Source: Limnohabitans sp. 2KL-17
Lineage (GTDB): Bacteria > Pseudomonadota > Gammaproteobacteria > Burkholderiales > Burkholderiaceae_C
Assembly (NCBI RefSeq): GCF_003063415.1
Contig: NZ_NESK01000014.1
Coordinates: 34,089-98,088, forward strand
Direction: 5' to 3'
Length of the DNA: 64,000 nucleotides
Part shown: positions 48,068-57,381 of the stretch, piece by piece
Layout of the letters: each line of letters begins with the position of its first letter
How positions within the stretch are numbered: position 1 is the first letter of the stretch
Notes under the pieces: generated by a model
What the model saw: only the letters and a program-made list of their open reading frames with translations
Told to the model about the DNA's origin: nothing
Database searches by the model: none
Program-made: the position numbers and the translations under genes

Positions 48068-48979
48068 ATGTCTGTTGTTATGAACGCCTCCGTCGCCTCT
48101 TTGGCCCTGCCCAAGCCTCACCTCACCAGCGCCCGTGCGGCGCTGACCCGCACGGTGAACGTGTGCAACGAGTTTGGTGAAAAATCCGAAACCCAAATTC
48201 CTGCAGAGCGGGCGCTGACCATTTACCTGGACAAAAAAGAACTGGTCACCCTGATGACCCTGGGCGCTGAGCCCGAATGGCTGGTATTGGGTTTTTTGCG
48301 AAACCAGCGTTTGATCGACTCGGTCAATCAGATTGAATCCATCACAGTAGACTGGACCATTGGCGAGGGCGAGGTGGGTGAACCGGGTGTGGCCGCAGTC
48401 AAAACCCGACCTGGGTCCCAAGTGGTGGTGCAACGCAGTGCTGACAGAGTGGTCACCACCGGTTGTGGCCAGGGCAGTGTGTTTGGTGATTTGATGGCGC
48501 ACATCGAAGAGATTCAACTGCCACCCGCCCAAATCACCCAAGCTCAACTGTATGGGCTGGTGAACGCTATTCGTGTCCAGGAAACCACCTACAAATCGTC
48601 GGGTTCGGTGCATGGTTGCGCGCTTTTCCAGGGTGAGCAAATGCTCATGTTTGTCGAAGACGTTGGCCGTCACAATGCGGTGGATACCATCGCTGGCTGG
48701 ATGTGGATGAACGATGTGGGTGGACAAGACAAGGTCTTCTACACCACTGGCCGTTTGACCAGCGAGATGGTCATCAAGTCCGCGCAAATGGGTGTGCCGG
48801 TGGTCGTGTCCCGCAGCGGCATCACGCAAATGGGCCTGGATGTCGCCAACCGATTGGGCCTGTGTGCCATTGGCCGAGCCACCAACAAACGCTTTTTGTG
48901 TTTCAGTGCCCCCGAGCGTCTGGTTTGGCAAAACGAACTGGCCAAGCCCTTAGCAGGCCTCGGCGTGCGCCTCCTTTAG
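48068..48979 (+). CDS. fdhD: formate dehydrogenase accessory sulfurtransferase FdhD
   Basis: 303 residues. FdhD transfers sulfur from cysteine desulfurase to the molybdenum cofactor and is required for formate dehydrogenase activity. Seen here: ALTIYLDKKELVTLMTLGAEPEWLVLGFL, SSGSVHGCALF, VEDVGRHNAVDTIAGWM and TSEMVIKSAQMGVPVVVSRS. The cysteine motif reads TTGCGQGS, so the first catalytic Cys is present but the second of the E. coli CxxC is Gly. A second ATG lies at 48080. It can serve both dehydrogenases here. Confidence 0.93.
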   Translation: MSVVMNASVASLALPKPHLTSARAALTRTVNVCNEFGEKSETQIPAERALTIYLDKKELVTLMTLGAEPEWLVLGFLRNQRLIDSVNQIESITVDWTIGEGEVGEPGVAAVKTRPGSQVVVQRSADRVVTTGCGQGSVFGDLMAHIEEIQLPPAQITQAQLYGLVNAIRVQETTYKSSGSVHGCALFQGEQMLMFVEDVGRHNAVDTIAGWMWMNDVGGQDKVFYTTGRLTSEMVIKSAQMGVPVVVSRSGITQMGLDVANRLGLCAIGRATNKRFLCFSAPERLVWQNELAKPLAGLGVRLL

Positions 48980-49091
48980 GCTGCACGTACGCTGCCCATG
49001 CTGCCGACAATCGTTCTTCAAGCCAGCTGAAAAAGGGCCTGCAAATGCCTTGTCAGATCGCCGTGATTGGCTTGTGCGGTAAGGTGGCGGC

Positions 49092-51611
49092 ATGAAACAA
49101 CAAGGATGGATGCACGGCCTTCGGCTAGGTAGGCGCAATTTATGGCGCGACCTGCGTGCGGGTGAATTGCAACTGCTCATGCTCTCGGTCGCTTTGGCCG
49201 TGGCAGCTCTGACGGCTGTGGGTTTTTTGGCCGACCGCATGCAGTCCGGTCTGTGGCGCGATGCCCGCCAATTGCTTGGTGGCGATGCTGTCGTTGTCAG
49301 TGACCAAAGCACGCCTGCCGCCTTTGTGCTGCAAGCCCGCAGCATGGGCTTGCAGACCAATACCAATGTGAGTTTTCCGACCATGGCCCGCGCCCTGGTC
49401 CCGCAAGGCGGTGCCAGTCGCTTGGTCGCCTTGAAGGCGGTAGAGACCGGCTATCCCTTGCGAGGCCAACTCAAGGCATCCCCCACAACTGGCGCATCCC
49501 CCATCCCTCCTGTTGGCGAAGTGTGGGTCGACCCCGCTTTGCTCGATAACCTGAACCTGCAAACCGGGCAAATGCTTGGTTTGGGTGAGCGCAGTTTTCT
49601 CATTTCGGCCGTCATCGAACGCGAACCCGACCGGGGTGCGGGTTTCATGACGTTTGCACCCCGCGTCATGATGAATGCAGCCGACTTGGCATCGACCGGC
49701 TTGGTGCAACCGGCCAGCCGCGTGACTTGGCGCATGGCGGTGGCAGGTGATGCCGTGGCTGCGGAGCGCTTTGTGCAATGGGCCAGGCCTGAGGTGGAGC
49801 AGTTGCATGTGCGCGGCGTGCAGATCGAGTCGCTGGACAGTGGGCGCCCTGAAATGCGCCAAACGCTGGACCGAGCCGCACAATTTTTGAACCTGGTCGC
49901 GCTGTTGGCCGCTTTGCTTTGCGCCGTCGCCGTGGCTTTGGCCGCTCGAAGCTTTGCAGAACGGCAACTGGACGCTTGTGCTTTGTTGCGCGTCTTGGGC
50001 CAAAGCCAGCGCACACTTACTTTGAGTTATGGCCTGGAGTTTTTGGGTGCGGGTTTGCTGGCCAGCGCCTTGGGCGTGCTGGTGGGTTATGCCGTGCACC
50101 TGGGTTTTGTGGTCTTGCTGGCGGGTTTGGTCGATGCGCAATTGCCTGCAGCCACCGCACAACCCGCCTTGATGGGCATGGCCATGGGCCTCACACTGCT
50201 GGTGGCTTTTGGTTTGCCGCCTGTGCTGCAGTTGGCCCAGGTGCCACCATTGCGCGTCATCCGACGTGACCTGGGTAACTTGCAAGTGCGCTCGGGCCTG
50301 GTGTTGTTCATGGGTCTGGTGGGCTTTGCCCTGACCCTGCTGATGGTCAGCCGCAACCTGACTTTGGGTCTGATCACCGTGGGGGGCTTCGCGCTGGCCT
50401 TGCTGGTATTTGCTGGTTTGGCTGCCGCTGCTCTGTGGTTGCTCAGGCGCACCATTCCTGGAGAGCAAGCCCCGCGTTGGTTGCGGCTGGCCACGCGCCA
50501 GGTGGCAGCTCGCCCCGTGTTTGCCGTGGTCCAGGTCAGTGCCTTGTCGGTGGGTTTGCTGGCGCTGGCCTTGCTGGTTTTGCTGCGTACCGACCTGATT
50601 GCCAGCTGGCGCCAGTCCACGCCTGCCAACGCACCCGACCGATTTGTCATCAACGTACAACCCGAGCAAACCACAGACTTTCTGGGGCAACTGAAAAAAT
50701 CCGGTGTGCAGTCGCCCGATTGGTTTCCCATGATCCGGGGCCGCTTGGTGGCCATCAATGGCCGTGAAATCGGTCCCGCCGACTTTGAAGCCGAGCGTGC
50801 CAAACGCCTGATTGACCGCGAAATCAACCTGTCTCATTCGGCCATCTTGCCCGAGCACAACCCTTTAACAGCTGGCCGCTGGCTGGCTGAAGAGGCCGAT
50901 GGTGTGAGCGTGGAACAAGGCATTGCCGACACGCTGGGGCTCAAGCTGGGTGACCAATTGCGCTTTGACATCGCAGGCCAGGCCCGGGAGGCCCGCATCA
51001 CCAGTTTGCGCAAGGTGGACTGGACCTCCATGCGCGCCAACTTCTTCATGATGTTCCCGGTTTCGCAAATGCCGGATTTGCCCATGACCTACATGGCCGC
51101 CTTCAGGTCACCGGCAGGTCAACCCGGATTTGAGAACGCCCTGGTCAACCAGTTCCCCAACATCACCAGTGTCGACATGCGCAGCACCTTGGCCCAAGTG
51201 CAGCGGGTCATGGACCAGGTCATTCGTGCGGTGGAGTATTTGTTCGCCTTCACCCTGGCCGCTGGCCTGATGGTGCTCTTGGCTGCCGTGGGGGCAAGTC
51301 GCCAGGCACGCGAACGCGAATACGCCATCATGCGGGCGCTGGGGGCCGGGCGCTCTTTGCTGGCCCAAGTGCAGCGCACCGAATTGCTGGGTCTCGGTTG
51401 GCTCGCTGGCTTCATGGCCAGCAGCATGGCCTTGGTGGTGGGTTGGGCATTGGCCCGGTTTGCATTTGAATTTGCCTGGCAACCGCCGCTTTGGGCGCCC
51501 CTGGCCGGAGGCGGTTTGGGTGCCTTGCTTGCATGGACCGCCGGTAGCCTGAGCCTGTCCGGTGTGCTACGCCAACCTGTCATGCAAACCTTGCGGCAAG
51601 CTGCCGAGTGA
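49092..51611 (+). CDS. FtsX-like ABC transporter permease, large (COG3127 type)
   Basis: 839 residues with an N-terminal membrane helix (LLMLSVALAVAALTAVGFLA), a large periplasmic region, a central set of helices and a C-terminal FtsX-like set containing RAVEYLFAFTLAAGLMVLLA and REREYAIMRALGAGRSLL. The family resembles E. coli YbbP, which works with the ATPase YbbA. No ATPase gene is next to it, so the partner must be elsewhere or absent. The gene is followed by the truncated haemoglobin gene on the same strand. Confidence 0.88.
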   Translation: MKQQGWMHGLRLGRRNLWRDLRAGELQLLMLSVALAVAALTAVGFLADRMQSGLWRDARQLLGGDAVVVSDQSTPAAFVLQARSMGLQTNTNVSFPTMARALVPQGGASRLVALKAVETGYPLRGQLKASPTTGASPIPPVGEVWVDPALLDNLNLQTGQMLGLGERSFLISAVIEREPDRGAGFMTFAPRVMMNAADLASTGLVQPASRVTWRMAVAGDAVAAERFVQWARPEVEQLHVRGVQIESLDSGRPEMRQTLDRAAQFLNLVALLAALLCAVAVALAARSFAERQLDACALLRVLGQSQRTLTLSYGLEFLGAGLLASALGVLVGYAVHLGFVVLLAGLVDAQLPAATAQPALMGMAMGLTLLVAFGLPPVLQLAQVPPLRVIRRDLGNLQVRSGLVLFMGLVGFALTLLMVSRNLTLGLITVGGFALALLVFAGLAAAALWLLRRTIPGEQAPRWLRLATRQVAARPVFAVVQVSALSVGLLALALLVLLRTDLIASWRQSTPANAPDRFVINVQPEQTTDFLGQLKKSGVQSPDWFPMIRGRLVAINGREIGPADFEAERAKRLIDREINLSHSAILPEHNPLTAGRWLAEEADGVSVEQGIADTLGLKLGDQLRFDIAGQAREARITSLRKVDWTSMRANFFMMFPVSQMPDLPMTYMAAFRSPAGQPGFENALVNQFPNITSVDMRSTLAQVQRVMDQVIRAVEYLFAFTLAAGLMVLLAAVGASRQAREREYAIMRALGAGRSLLAQVQRTELLGLGWLAGFMASSMALVVGWALARFAFEFAWQPPLWAPLAGGGLGALLAWTAGSLSLSGVLRQPVMQTLRQAAE

Positions 51612-51647
51612 TGCCCCAAAACACTGTCACGGTCATACGACAAGCCT

Positions 51648-52052
51648 ATGCAAATTGAAGAAAAAGCCCCTTTTGACAGTCCGTTCGAGTGGATGGGTGG
51701 AGAGTCCCGGGTCAAGGCATTGGCCGAACGTTTTTACGACCTCATGGACTTGGAGCCTGGCTACCAAGCCTTGCGCGCGGCCCACGGCAGCACCTTGCAG
51801 GATGCGCGTGACAAGCTGTTCTGGTTTTTGTGCGGCTGGCTGGGTGGCCCAGCGCATTACACCGAACGCTTTGGCCATCCTCGTCTTCGCATGCGCCACA
51901 TGCCGTTCTCGATTGGCATCCTAGAGCGTGACCAATGGCTGGCCTGCATGGACCAGGCCATGCAGGAAACACGGGTTGACCCTGTACTGCGCGAACGCTT
52001 GAACGCCAGCTTTCTGAAGACCGCCGACTGGATGCGCAACCGAGGCGGATGA
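51648..52052 (+). CDS. group II truncated haemoglobin
   Basis: 134 residues, typical of the HbO-like group. The proximal haem His is in HPRLRMRHMPF, and the Trp of GILERDQWLACM matches the G8 Trp of group II proteins. The start PFEWMGGESRVKALAERFYDLM is characteristic. It binds O2 or NO in the cytoplasm; a detoxification role is common for the family. Its stop overlaps the Smr gene start by 4 bp. Confidence 0.93.
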   Translation: MQIEEKAPFDSPFEWMGGESRVKALAERFYDLMDLEPGYQALRAAHGSTLQDARDKLFWFLCGWLGGPAHYTERFGHPRLRMRHMPFSIGILERDQWLACMDQAMQETRVDPVLRERLNASFLKTADWMRNRGG

Positions 52053-52747
52053 CCAATATTGCCCCTGACGTCGCGTCAGAAGGCTTGCTTTTGTGGCACG
52101 ATCCGAGGGTGAAAATCAACTCCTTGCAAGACCTCAAAAAGGTCCAGAAAAAATTGGCCGAGGCCCACGAAAAAGCGCGGTCCGAGGAGGTCGCGCGGAT
52201 TGCGATGGCTCGCCAGCGCGAAGCCGAGGCTAACCTGTTTGCACGTGCGGTCGGTATCGTCCAGTGCATGCCTCTGAGTGACCAGGCCAGCATCAGATCA
52301 CCGGCCCCGGCACCCGTGGCCGCGCAGCGCCAAAAAGACGAACAAGCCGTGTTGCGAGACGCCCTGAGCGATGGGTTTGATGTGAGCAGCTTGCTCGAGA
52401 CCGATGACGCTTTGAGTTTTCGGCGCCCAGGCATAGGCATCGATGTGACCCAGAAACTTCGCAAGGGCGACTGGTCCATCCAGCGTGAAATCGACCTGCA
52501 CGGCTTGCGCAGCGACGAAGCCCGTGTGGCGCTGTCCGAGTTTATTCGCATTGCCCAGCGTCAAGGCCTGCGCTGCCTTCGCGTGGTTCATGGCAAAGGC
52601 CTGGGCTCCCCCGGCAAAACACCGGTCCTCAAATCCAAGGTGCACAGCTGGCTGATTCAAAAAAACCAGGTCATGGCCTTTGTCCAGGCCAAACCCGCAG
52701 AGGGCGGCGCTGGCGCCTTGGTGGTGCTGTTGAAACCGGGCCACTGA
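52049..52747 (+). CDS. Smr-domain (MutS2-like) endonuclease/nucleic acid protein
   Basis: 232 residues. An N-terminal coiled-coil-like Lys/Glu/Ala region (about 25-65) precedes a C-terminal Smr domain with REIDLHGLRSDEARVAL and CLRVVHGKGLGSPGKTPVLK. The DLHG and HGKG motifs are those of Smr nucleases. The family acts on DNA or RNA; SmrB-type proteins cleave mRNA at collided ribosomes, but assignment to that subtype is not certain. Confidence 0.88.
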   Translation: MTNIAPDVASEGLLLWHDPRVKINSLQDLKKVQKKLAEAHEKARSEEVARIAMARQREAEANLFARAVGIVQCMPLSDQASIRSPAPAPVAAQRQKDEQAVLRDALSDGFDVSSLLETDDALSFRRPGIGIDVTQKLRKGDWSIQREIDLHGLRSDEARVALSEFIRIAQRQGLRCLRVVHGKGLGSPGKTPVLKSKVHSWLIQKNQVMAFVQAKPAEGGAGALVVLLKPGH

Positions 52748-52804
52748 AAACTTGCTGTCGGTGTTTCATCGGGGTCAGCCCCAATGCCTGAAGCCGTGAG
52801 GCAT

Positions 52805-53632
52805 TCACCCCGGGTTTTGCGCCTGCTCGCACTTCACCTGAATCAACTCGCGCTGCCCATCAGCCCCCAAACACATGGCGCTCAGGCAGCCTCCCCAGAC
52901 GCAACCCGTGTCCAGCGCCCAGACATCGGTGCGTTGAAGTGGACCCAAGGTCGACCAGTGGCCAAAAGCCACCGTCACATCCGACGTTTTGCGCCCCGGT
53001 ACATCAAACCACGGCATGAAGCCTGCCGGCGCCGCATCTGCGCCCTCTTTGGCTGTGAACTCCATCACGCCTTGTGCAGAACAAAAACGCAAACGCGTCA
53101 AAGCATTCACCACCATGCGCAAGCGCGCGACCCCTGTCAGGTCATCGCGCCAGCTTGTCGGCTCGTTGCCATACATCTGGTGCAAGAAGTCAGTCAAATC
53201 GGGCCCGCGCAGCACCGACTCCACCTCGGCTGCCAAGGCCAAAGTTTGCGCCACCGACCAGGATGGCAACACCCCCGCATGCACCATCAGCACGCCGTGA
53301 TCCCAAATGGCCATGCGCTGGTGCCTTAGCCAGTCAAGCAAGGCAGCTCGGTCGCTGGCGTTCAAAACGCCGTCCAGCGTGTCCATTGGCTTGAGCCGCC
53401 CAGCACCGGCCGCCACGGCCAGCAAATGCATGTCATGGTTGCCCAGCACGCAGTGCACCGAACTGCCCAACGCCATCAAACGGCGCAGCACTTCGTGAGA
53501 TGCTGGCCCACGGTTCACCAAGTCGCCCAAGACAAACAAGGTATCCCTGCTTGGCGAAAAGCCCAGCGTGTCCAGCATTCGGCCCAAGGGTGCATCGCAG
53601 CCTTGAATATCGCCTAACCAATAAATAGCCAT
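52805..53632 (-). CDS. apaH: bis(5'-nucleosyl)-tetraphosphatase, symmetrical
   Basis: 275 residues from ATG 53632. Metallophosphatase motifs in order: YWLGDIQGC, FVLGDLVNRGP, HCVLGNHDMHLL and LMVHAGVLP, then FGHWSTLG. ApaH splits Ap4A into two ADP and removes NAD-type RNA caps. The open frame continues upstream to 54085 but only as an antisense shadow of the next gene. It is divergent from the CNNM/CorC gene across 85 bp. Confidence 0.96.
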   Translation of the reverse strand: MAIYWLGDIQGCDAPLGRMLDTLGFSPSRDTLFVLGDLVNRGPASHEVLRRLMALGSSVHCVLGNHDMHLLAVAAGAGRLKPMDTLDGVLNASDRAALLDWLRHQRMAIWDHGVLMVHAGVLPSWSVAQTLALAAEVESVLRGPDLTDFLHQMYGNEPTSWRDDLTGVARLRMVVNALTRLRFCSAQGVMEFTAKEGADAAPAGFMPWFDVPGRKTSDVTVAFGHWSTLGPLQRTDVWALDTGCVWGGCLSAMCLGADGQRELIQVKCEQAQNPG

Positions 53633-53717
53633 ATGTACCTCATGGGTGCATTGTCCCAAATTGCCTTGCAAGCACAAATGCCAAGAGCCATCGGCCACTG
53701 TTGGCACAATGGCGGCT

Positions 53718-55010
53718 ATGGATTTCTTACTGATTGCGTTTTTGACCCTGCTCAACGGGGTGTTTGCCATGTCCGAATTGGCACTGGCCTCCAGCCGCAA
53801 GGCCCGCCTGGCCGCCATGGAGGAGGCTGGTGACAAAGGTGCCCAAGCCGCGCTCAAACTGCTTGAAGAGCCCACCCAGTTCTTGTCGACCGTGCAAGTG
53901 GGCATCACCTCGATTGGCGTGCTCAACGGCATCGTGGGCGAAGCTGCTTTCAGTGCAAGACTGGCTTTGCAATTGGTTGAGTTGGGCCTGACCGAAGCCG
54001 CCGCAGGCATCTCGGCCACCGCCATTGTCGTGACCCTCATCACCTTCATCACCATCATCTTTGGCGAACTGGTGCCCAAGCGCATCGGCCAGCTTTACCC
54101 TGAGGCCGTCGCCCGACTGGTGGCCCGTCCCATGGCCTGGCTGGCCAAAGCCGCTGGACCGTTTGTCAAACTGCTTTCCTTGTGCACCCAGGGCATGCTC
54201 AAACTCATGCGCATCGACAGCAAAGGCAGTCGTGCCGTGACCGAAGAGGAAATCACCGCCAGCCTGGTTGAAGGCGTTGATGCCGGACTGATCGAGGAGC
54301 ACGAACACCAAATGGTTCGCAATGTGTTCCACCTCGACGACCGGGCCCTCACGTCCATGATGACGCCCCGCGGCGATATCCAGTGGCTGGAAGCGAGCCT
54401 CACGCCACAACAAGCCATGGACCGCATCAACCAAATGCGCGATGAGGGCAACCATTCCTGGTACCCCGTTTGCCGGGATGGGCTGGGCCACATCATCGGC
54501 GTCATCAGTCTCTCTCACTTGTTGGCGCTGCCGCACAGCGACGAGCGAAGCCTTGAAAACCATGCGCAAACCGCCCACTTTGTGCCCGAGACCCTGACGG
54601 GCATGGAACTTCTCGAACAAATGCGTGACCAATCCAGCCGCATGCTGTTTGTGGTGGATGAATATGGCGAGGTGCAGGGGCTGCTGACGCCGCTCGATTT
54701 GCTCGAAGCCATCACCGGAGAGCTCAAGCCGGACACCCAAACCGACGCCTGGGCCACCCAAAACGACGACGGCAGTTGGCTGCTCGACGGCATCATGCCG
54801 GTCAATGAGCTCAAAGCGCGCCTCGATATCAAGGAACTGCCGGCAGAAGACAAAAACCGCTACAACACGCTGGCGGGTCTTCTCATGTACGCGCTGGGTC
54901 AATTGCCCGCCCTGGGTCAGGTGATCGAAATCGCGAACTGGCGATTTCAAGTGGTCACTCTTGAGGGCCGCCGGATCGAGAAGGTCTCAGCCTCAAAAAA
55001 GGCCAGCTGA
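53718..55010 (+). CDS. CNNM/CorC-type hemolysin-family transporter
   Basis: About 430 residues from ATG 53718; ATG 53709 is also in frame. Order: DUF21 membrane domain (MDFLLIAFLTLLNGVFAMSE, several helices to about 190), a CBS pair (MMTPRGDIQWLEA and RMLFVVDEYGEVQGLLTPLD), then a CorC/HlyC C-terminal domain ending near 430. These proteins are linked to magnesium or cobalt efflux. The region from 55011 to 55284 downstream holds no gene. Confidence 0.9.
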   Translation: MDFLLIAFLTLLNGVFAMSELALASSRKARLAAMEEAGDKGAQAALKLLEEPTQFLSTVQVGITSIGVLNGIVGEAAFSARLALQLVELGLTEAAAGISATAIVVTLITFITIIFGELVPKRIGQLYPEAVARLVARPMAWLAKAAGPFVKLLSLCTQGMLKLMRIDSKGSRAVTEEEITASLVEGVDAGLIEEHEHQMVRNVFHLDDRALTSMMTPRGDIQWLEASLTPQQAMDRINQMRDEGNHSWYPVCRDGLGHIIGVISLSHLLALPHSDERSLENHAQTAHFVPETLTGMELLEQMRDQSSRMLFVVDEYGEVQGLLTPLDLLEAITGELKPDTQTDAWATQNDDGSWLLDGIMPVNELKARLDIKELPAEDKNRYNTLAGLLMYALGQLPALGQVIEIANWRFQVVTLEGRRIEKVSASKKAS

Positions 55011-55284
55011 ATTCCGCTGTGAGCAGGGGGGCTTTCCTGATTTAAGTTGGCAGCAATTGTTCATTCCCTCTTTCTTGCGTAAATTGGATGTGCGCAAGTA
55101 TTGTGGTTTCTGCCCATTTTTCAATCGTTTAACTATCAATTTCAGATGCATTCATTGAGAATTAAATAATCATTCATGCATCAATGATTCCCTCAATATA
55201 AAACACGATCTATACCCAAATAACCAAATATTTACCCATGACATGGTGTATATTTAGGGTTCTTTATTTTTATCGGGATTGAAC
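55011..55284. promoter_or_regulatory. AT-rich upstream region of the H-NS gene
   Basis: The second half, about 55130-55270, is strongly AT-rich with a dyad ATCATT (55168-55173 region) and AATGAT, and TATATT at 55249-55254 as a possible -10. Bent AT-rich DNA of this kind is typical of H-NS-autoregulated promoters. No open frame of interest was seen. Confidence 0.45.
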
Positions 55285-55587
55285 ATGACTGCCAGCTACA
55301 AAGAATTATTGGCCCAACGCGAAGCACTGGAGCAAGCCATTGCCCAGGCCCGTCAAAATGAAATTTCAAGCGCCCTCGGAAAAGTGCGAGAACTGGTGGC
55401 TGAATACGGTTTGACCGTTCAAGATATTTTTCCTGGCCGCGTTGGTAAATCAGGCGCCACCAAAACGGTCAGCAAAGTCGCAGCCAAATACCGCGATCCT
55501 GCCACTGGCCAAACTTGGACAGGCCGTGGCAAAGCCCCCAAATGGATTGATGGCAAAGACCGCGCCGCATTTGTCATTACTGCTTGA
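55285..55587 (+). CDS. H-NS family nucleoid protein (beta-proteobacterial type)
   Basis: 100 residues from ATG 55285. The N-terminal coiled coil (SYKELLAQREALEQAIAQAR) gives oligomerisation and the C-terminus KYRDPATGQTWTGRGKAPKW is the H-NS-type DNA-binding motif of Bordetella BpH3 relatives. It silences AT-rich and horizontally acquired genes. It stands alone, with its own terminator, directly before the polysaccharide cluster, which could be one of its targets (inference). Confidence 0.93.
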   Translation: MTASYKELLAQREALEQAIAQARQNEISSALGKVRELVAEYGLTVQDIFPGRVGKSGATKTVSKVAAKYRDPATGQTWTGRGKAPKWIDGKDRAAFVITA

Positions 55588-55641
55588 ATCGAATCGGTTT
55601 CTTTGTAATTTGAATGCCATTTTACAAAGCAGACTGATTCA

Positions 55642-55714
55642 CCGGGATTAATTCAGCCTATCGGCTTCCTTATCCCGGGAAATCCATCAAACTCCGCGCA
55701 AGCGGAGTTTTTTT
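55642..55714 (+). terminator. terminator of the H-NS gene
   Basis: AAACTCCGC (55689-55697), GCAA loop, GCGGAGTTT (55702-55710) followed by seven T (55708-55714) is a textbook rho-independent terminator. A weaker composite hairpin (CCGGGAT 55642-55648 with ATCCCGG 55672-55678) precedes it. Confidence 0.9.
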
Positions 55715-55794
55715 GCCATCGTCTTATAGGGTCAAGCTTTCAATCTTGCAAGCCATCTAAAATGAATCATCCAAATGCCTGATAAATAGATTGC

Positions 55795-56346
55795 ATGCCC
55801 CAGCCCCCGAAAAGCACTGACCAACCAATGGGCGAAACCTCACCGCCAGACCGCTGGTACCTGGCCTACACCAAACCCAGGCAAGAGCAAATCGCTTTGG
55901 TCAACCTGGAGCAACAAGCTTTCGAGGCTTATTTGCCGCGCTACAAAAAGTTTAAAAAAACCGAACAAGGCCCGGTCGCTTTGTTTGAGCCCATGTTTCC
56001 TCGCTACATGCTGTTCAGGCCCAGCAAACCAGAACAAAGCATTTCGGCGGTACGCAGTACCAAAGGCGTTGCCACCATCGTTCGCTTCGGTTTTGAGCCT
56101 GCCATGCTGCACGACACCTTGGTGCAACGCATTCGCCAACTCGAACAAGACCGTAACCACGCCACTCTGCAAGAGCTCAGTGACCTCAAGCCCGGGCAGT
56201 CCGTGCGGCTCAAACACACCGCATTGGGTGGCATTGAAGGCTTGATCCAAAGTGTCTCCAGCAAACGGGTTGCCGTTCTTCTCGAAATCCTGGGTCGTCC
56301 AACCGTGGTCCAGCTCGAACACCACCAAGTCGAAGTCAATACTTGA
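55795..56346 (+). CDS. RfaH/NusG-paralogue transcription antiterminator
   Basis: 183 residues with an N-terminal NGN domain (RWYLAYTKPRQEQIALVNLE, FEPMFPRYMLFRP) and a KOW region (LKPGQSVRLKHTALGGIEGLI). It is a specialised NusG paralogue of the RfaH type, which lets RNA polymerase read long surface-polysaccharide operons. Its position right before uppS-wza-wzz-wecA supports that. No clear ops element was found downstream; GGCGGT at 56447-56452 is only a partial match. Confidence 0.9.
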   Translation: MPQPPKSTDQPMGETSPPDRWYLAYTKPRQEQIALVNLEQQAFEAYLPRYKKFKKTEQGPVALFEPMFPRYMLFRPSKPEQSISAVRSTKGVATIVRFGFEPAMLHDTLVQRIRQLEQDRNHATLQELSDLKPGQSVRLKHTALGGIEGLIQSVSSKRVAVLLEILGRPTVVQLEHHQVEVNT

Positions 56347-56581
56347 GCCTGGATGAATTGACGCATGCATGGCGATGTTGCGGTCGTCACGGACGCTGTT
56401 AGATAATGGTACCGAGATGGCAGGCGCCCACAAAATCCTGAACAGAGGCGGTCAAGAGCCAATGATAATTTTGGGTCTTCAAAAACCGATGTTTTTTCGT
56501 GGGAAAATGTGAAAAGTTGAAAAAGGTAATGGTTGACAATTCCCTATAAAATAAAGAACTGATTTTTTCAAGAGACTTGTT
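56347..56581. promoter_or_regulatory. leader/promoter region before the polysaccharide genes
   Basis: 235 bp without a gene. TTGACA (56534-56539) and TATAAA (56546-56551 region) are both present but only six bases apart, so they are unlikely to form one promoter. The 3' 80 bases are AT-rich. Confidence 0.35.
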
Positions 56582-57304
56582 TTGTCCAACCCCATCCCCA
56601 GTAACCCATTGCCTCAGCACATAGCGATCATCATGGATGGCAACCGCCGCTGGGCCAAAAAGCGCTTTATGCCCGCAGCACTCGGGCACGCAGCTGGGGC
56701 TAAACGCGTGCGTGACATCGTACGCGCCTGCTCCGACATGGGGATTGCCCACCTGAGCCTGTTCGCTTTCAGCACCGAAAACTGGAAGCGTCCCGATGAA
56801 GAGGTTTCCAGCCTGATGGGTCTTTTCATGTCCTATTTGCAAAATGAGGTCAACGACATGAATGCCAATGGCGTTCGCCTCAAGCTGGTGGGTGACAAAA
56901 GTCGCTTTTCGCAAGCCATGCAGGAATTGATTTTGCGGGCGGAGCAACAAACGGCCCACAACACCAAAATCACCCTGACCGTTTGCGCCAACTACGGTGG
57001 TCGCTGGGATGTGATCCAGGCCGCCCAAGCCTGGCAAAAAGCACACCCTGAAGAGAGTCTGCAAGCCCTGACCGAAGAAGCCCTGGCTCACTACCTTAGC
57101 AATGGTTACGCGCCAGAAGTTGATCTGCTCGTGCGTACCGGCGGAGAGTCCCGGATCAGCAATTTCATGCTCTGGCAAGCGGCATATGCCGAAATGTTTT
57201 TCACAGATGACCTCTGGCCAGACTTTTCACCAGAGCGTCTTCAGCAAGCGGTGGCCTGGTTTGCAGGCCGTGACCGTCGCTTCGGCTCGTCAGCACCGCT
57301 TTGA
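56582..57304 (+). CDS. uppS: undecaprenyl diphosphate synthase (cis-prenyltransferase)
   Basis: 240 residues from TTG 56582. All family regions are present: HIAIIMDGNRRWAKKR with the catalytic Asp, LSLFAFSTENWKRP, and RTGGESRISNFMLWQAAYAE with the C-terminal Glu. It makes the C55 lipid carrier precursor. It is placed in a polysaccharide cluster rather than next to cdsA/dxr, so a second, dedicated copy is possible. The ribosome binding site is weak. Confidence 0.93.
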   Translation: MSNPIPSNPLPQHIAIIMDGNRRWAKKRFMPAALGHAAGAKRVRDIVRACSDMGIAHLSLFAFSTENWKRPDEEVSSLMGLFMSYLQNEVNDMNANGVRLKLVGDKSRFSQAMQELILRAEQQTAHNTKITLTVCANYGGRWDVIQAAQAWQKAHPEESLQALTEEALAHYLSNGYAPEVDLLVRTGGESRISNFMLWQAAYAEMFFTDDLWPDFSPERLQQAVAWFAGRDRRFGSSAPL

Positions 57305-57381
57305 GCAGGGGTAGCTTGATCTGGCAAACTGACTTCGCCCGTAAATCCAACCGCCTTTCACGTGTTCTATTGACCTTCTTC

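Noticed and set aside
53633..54085. N-terminal extension of ApaH
   Set aside because: The extra frame is antisense to the CNNM gene and lacks similarity; the family start is at 53632.
56447..56458. Possible ops element (GGCGGTCAAGAG) downstream of the RfaH-like gene
   Set aside because: Only the first six bases match the enteric ops sequence, and the JUMPstart surroundings are absent.
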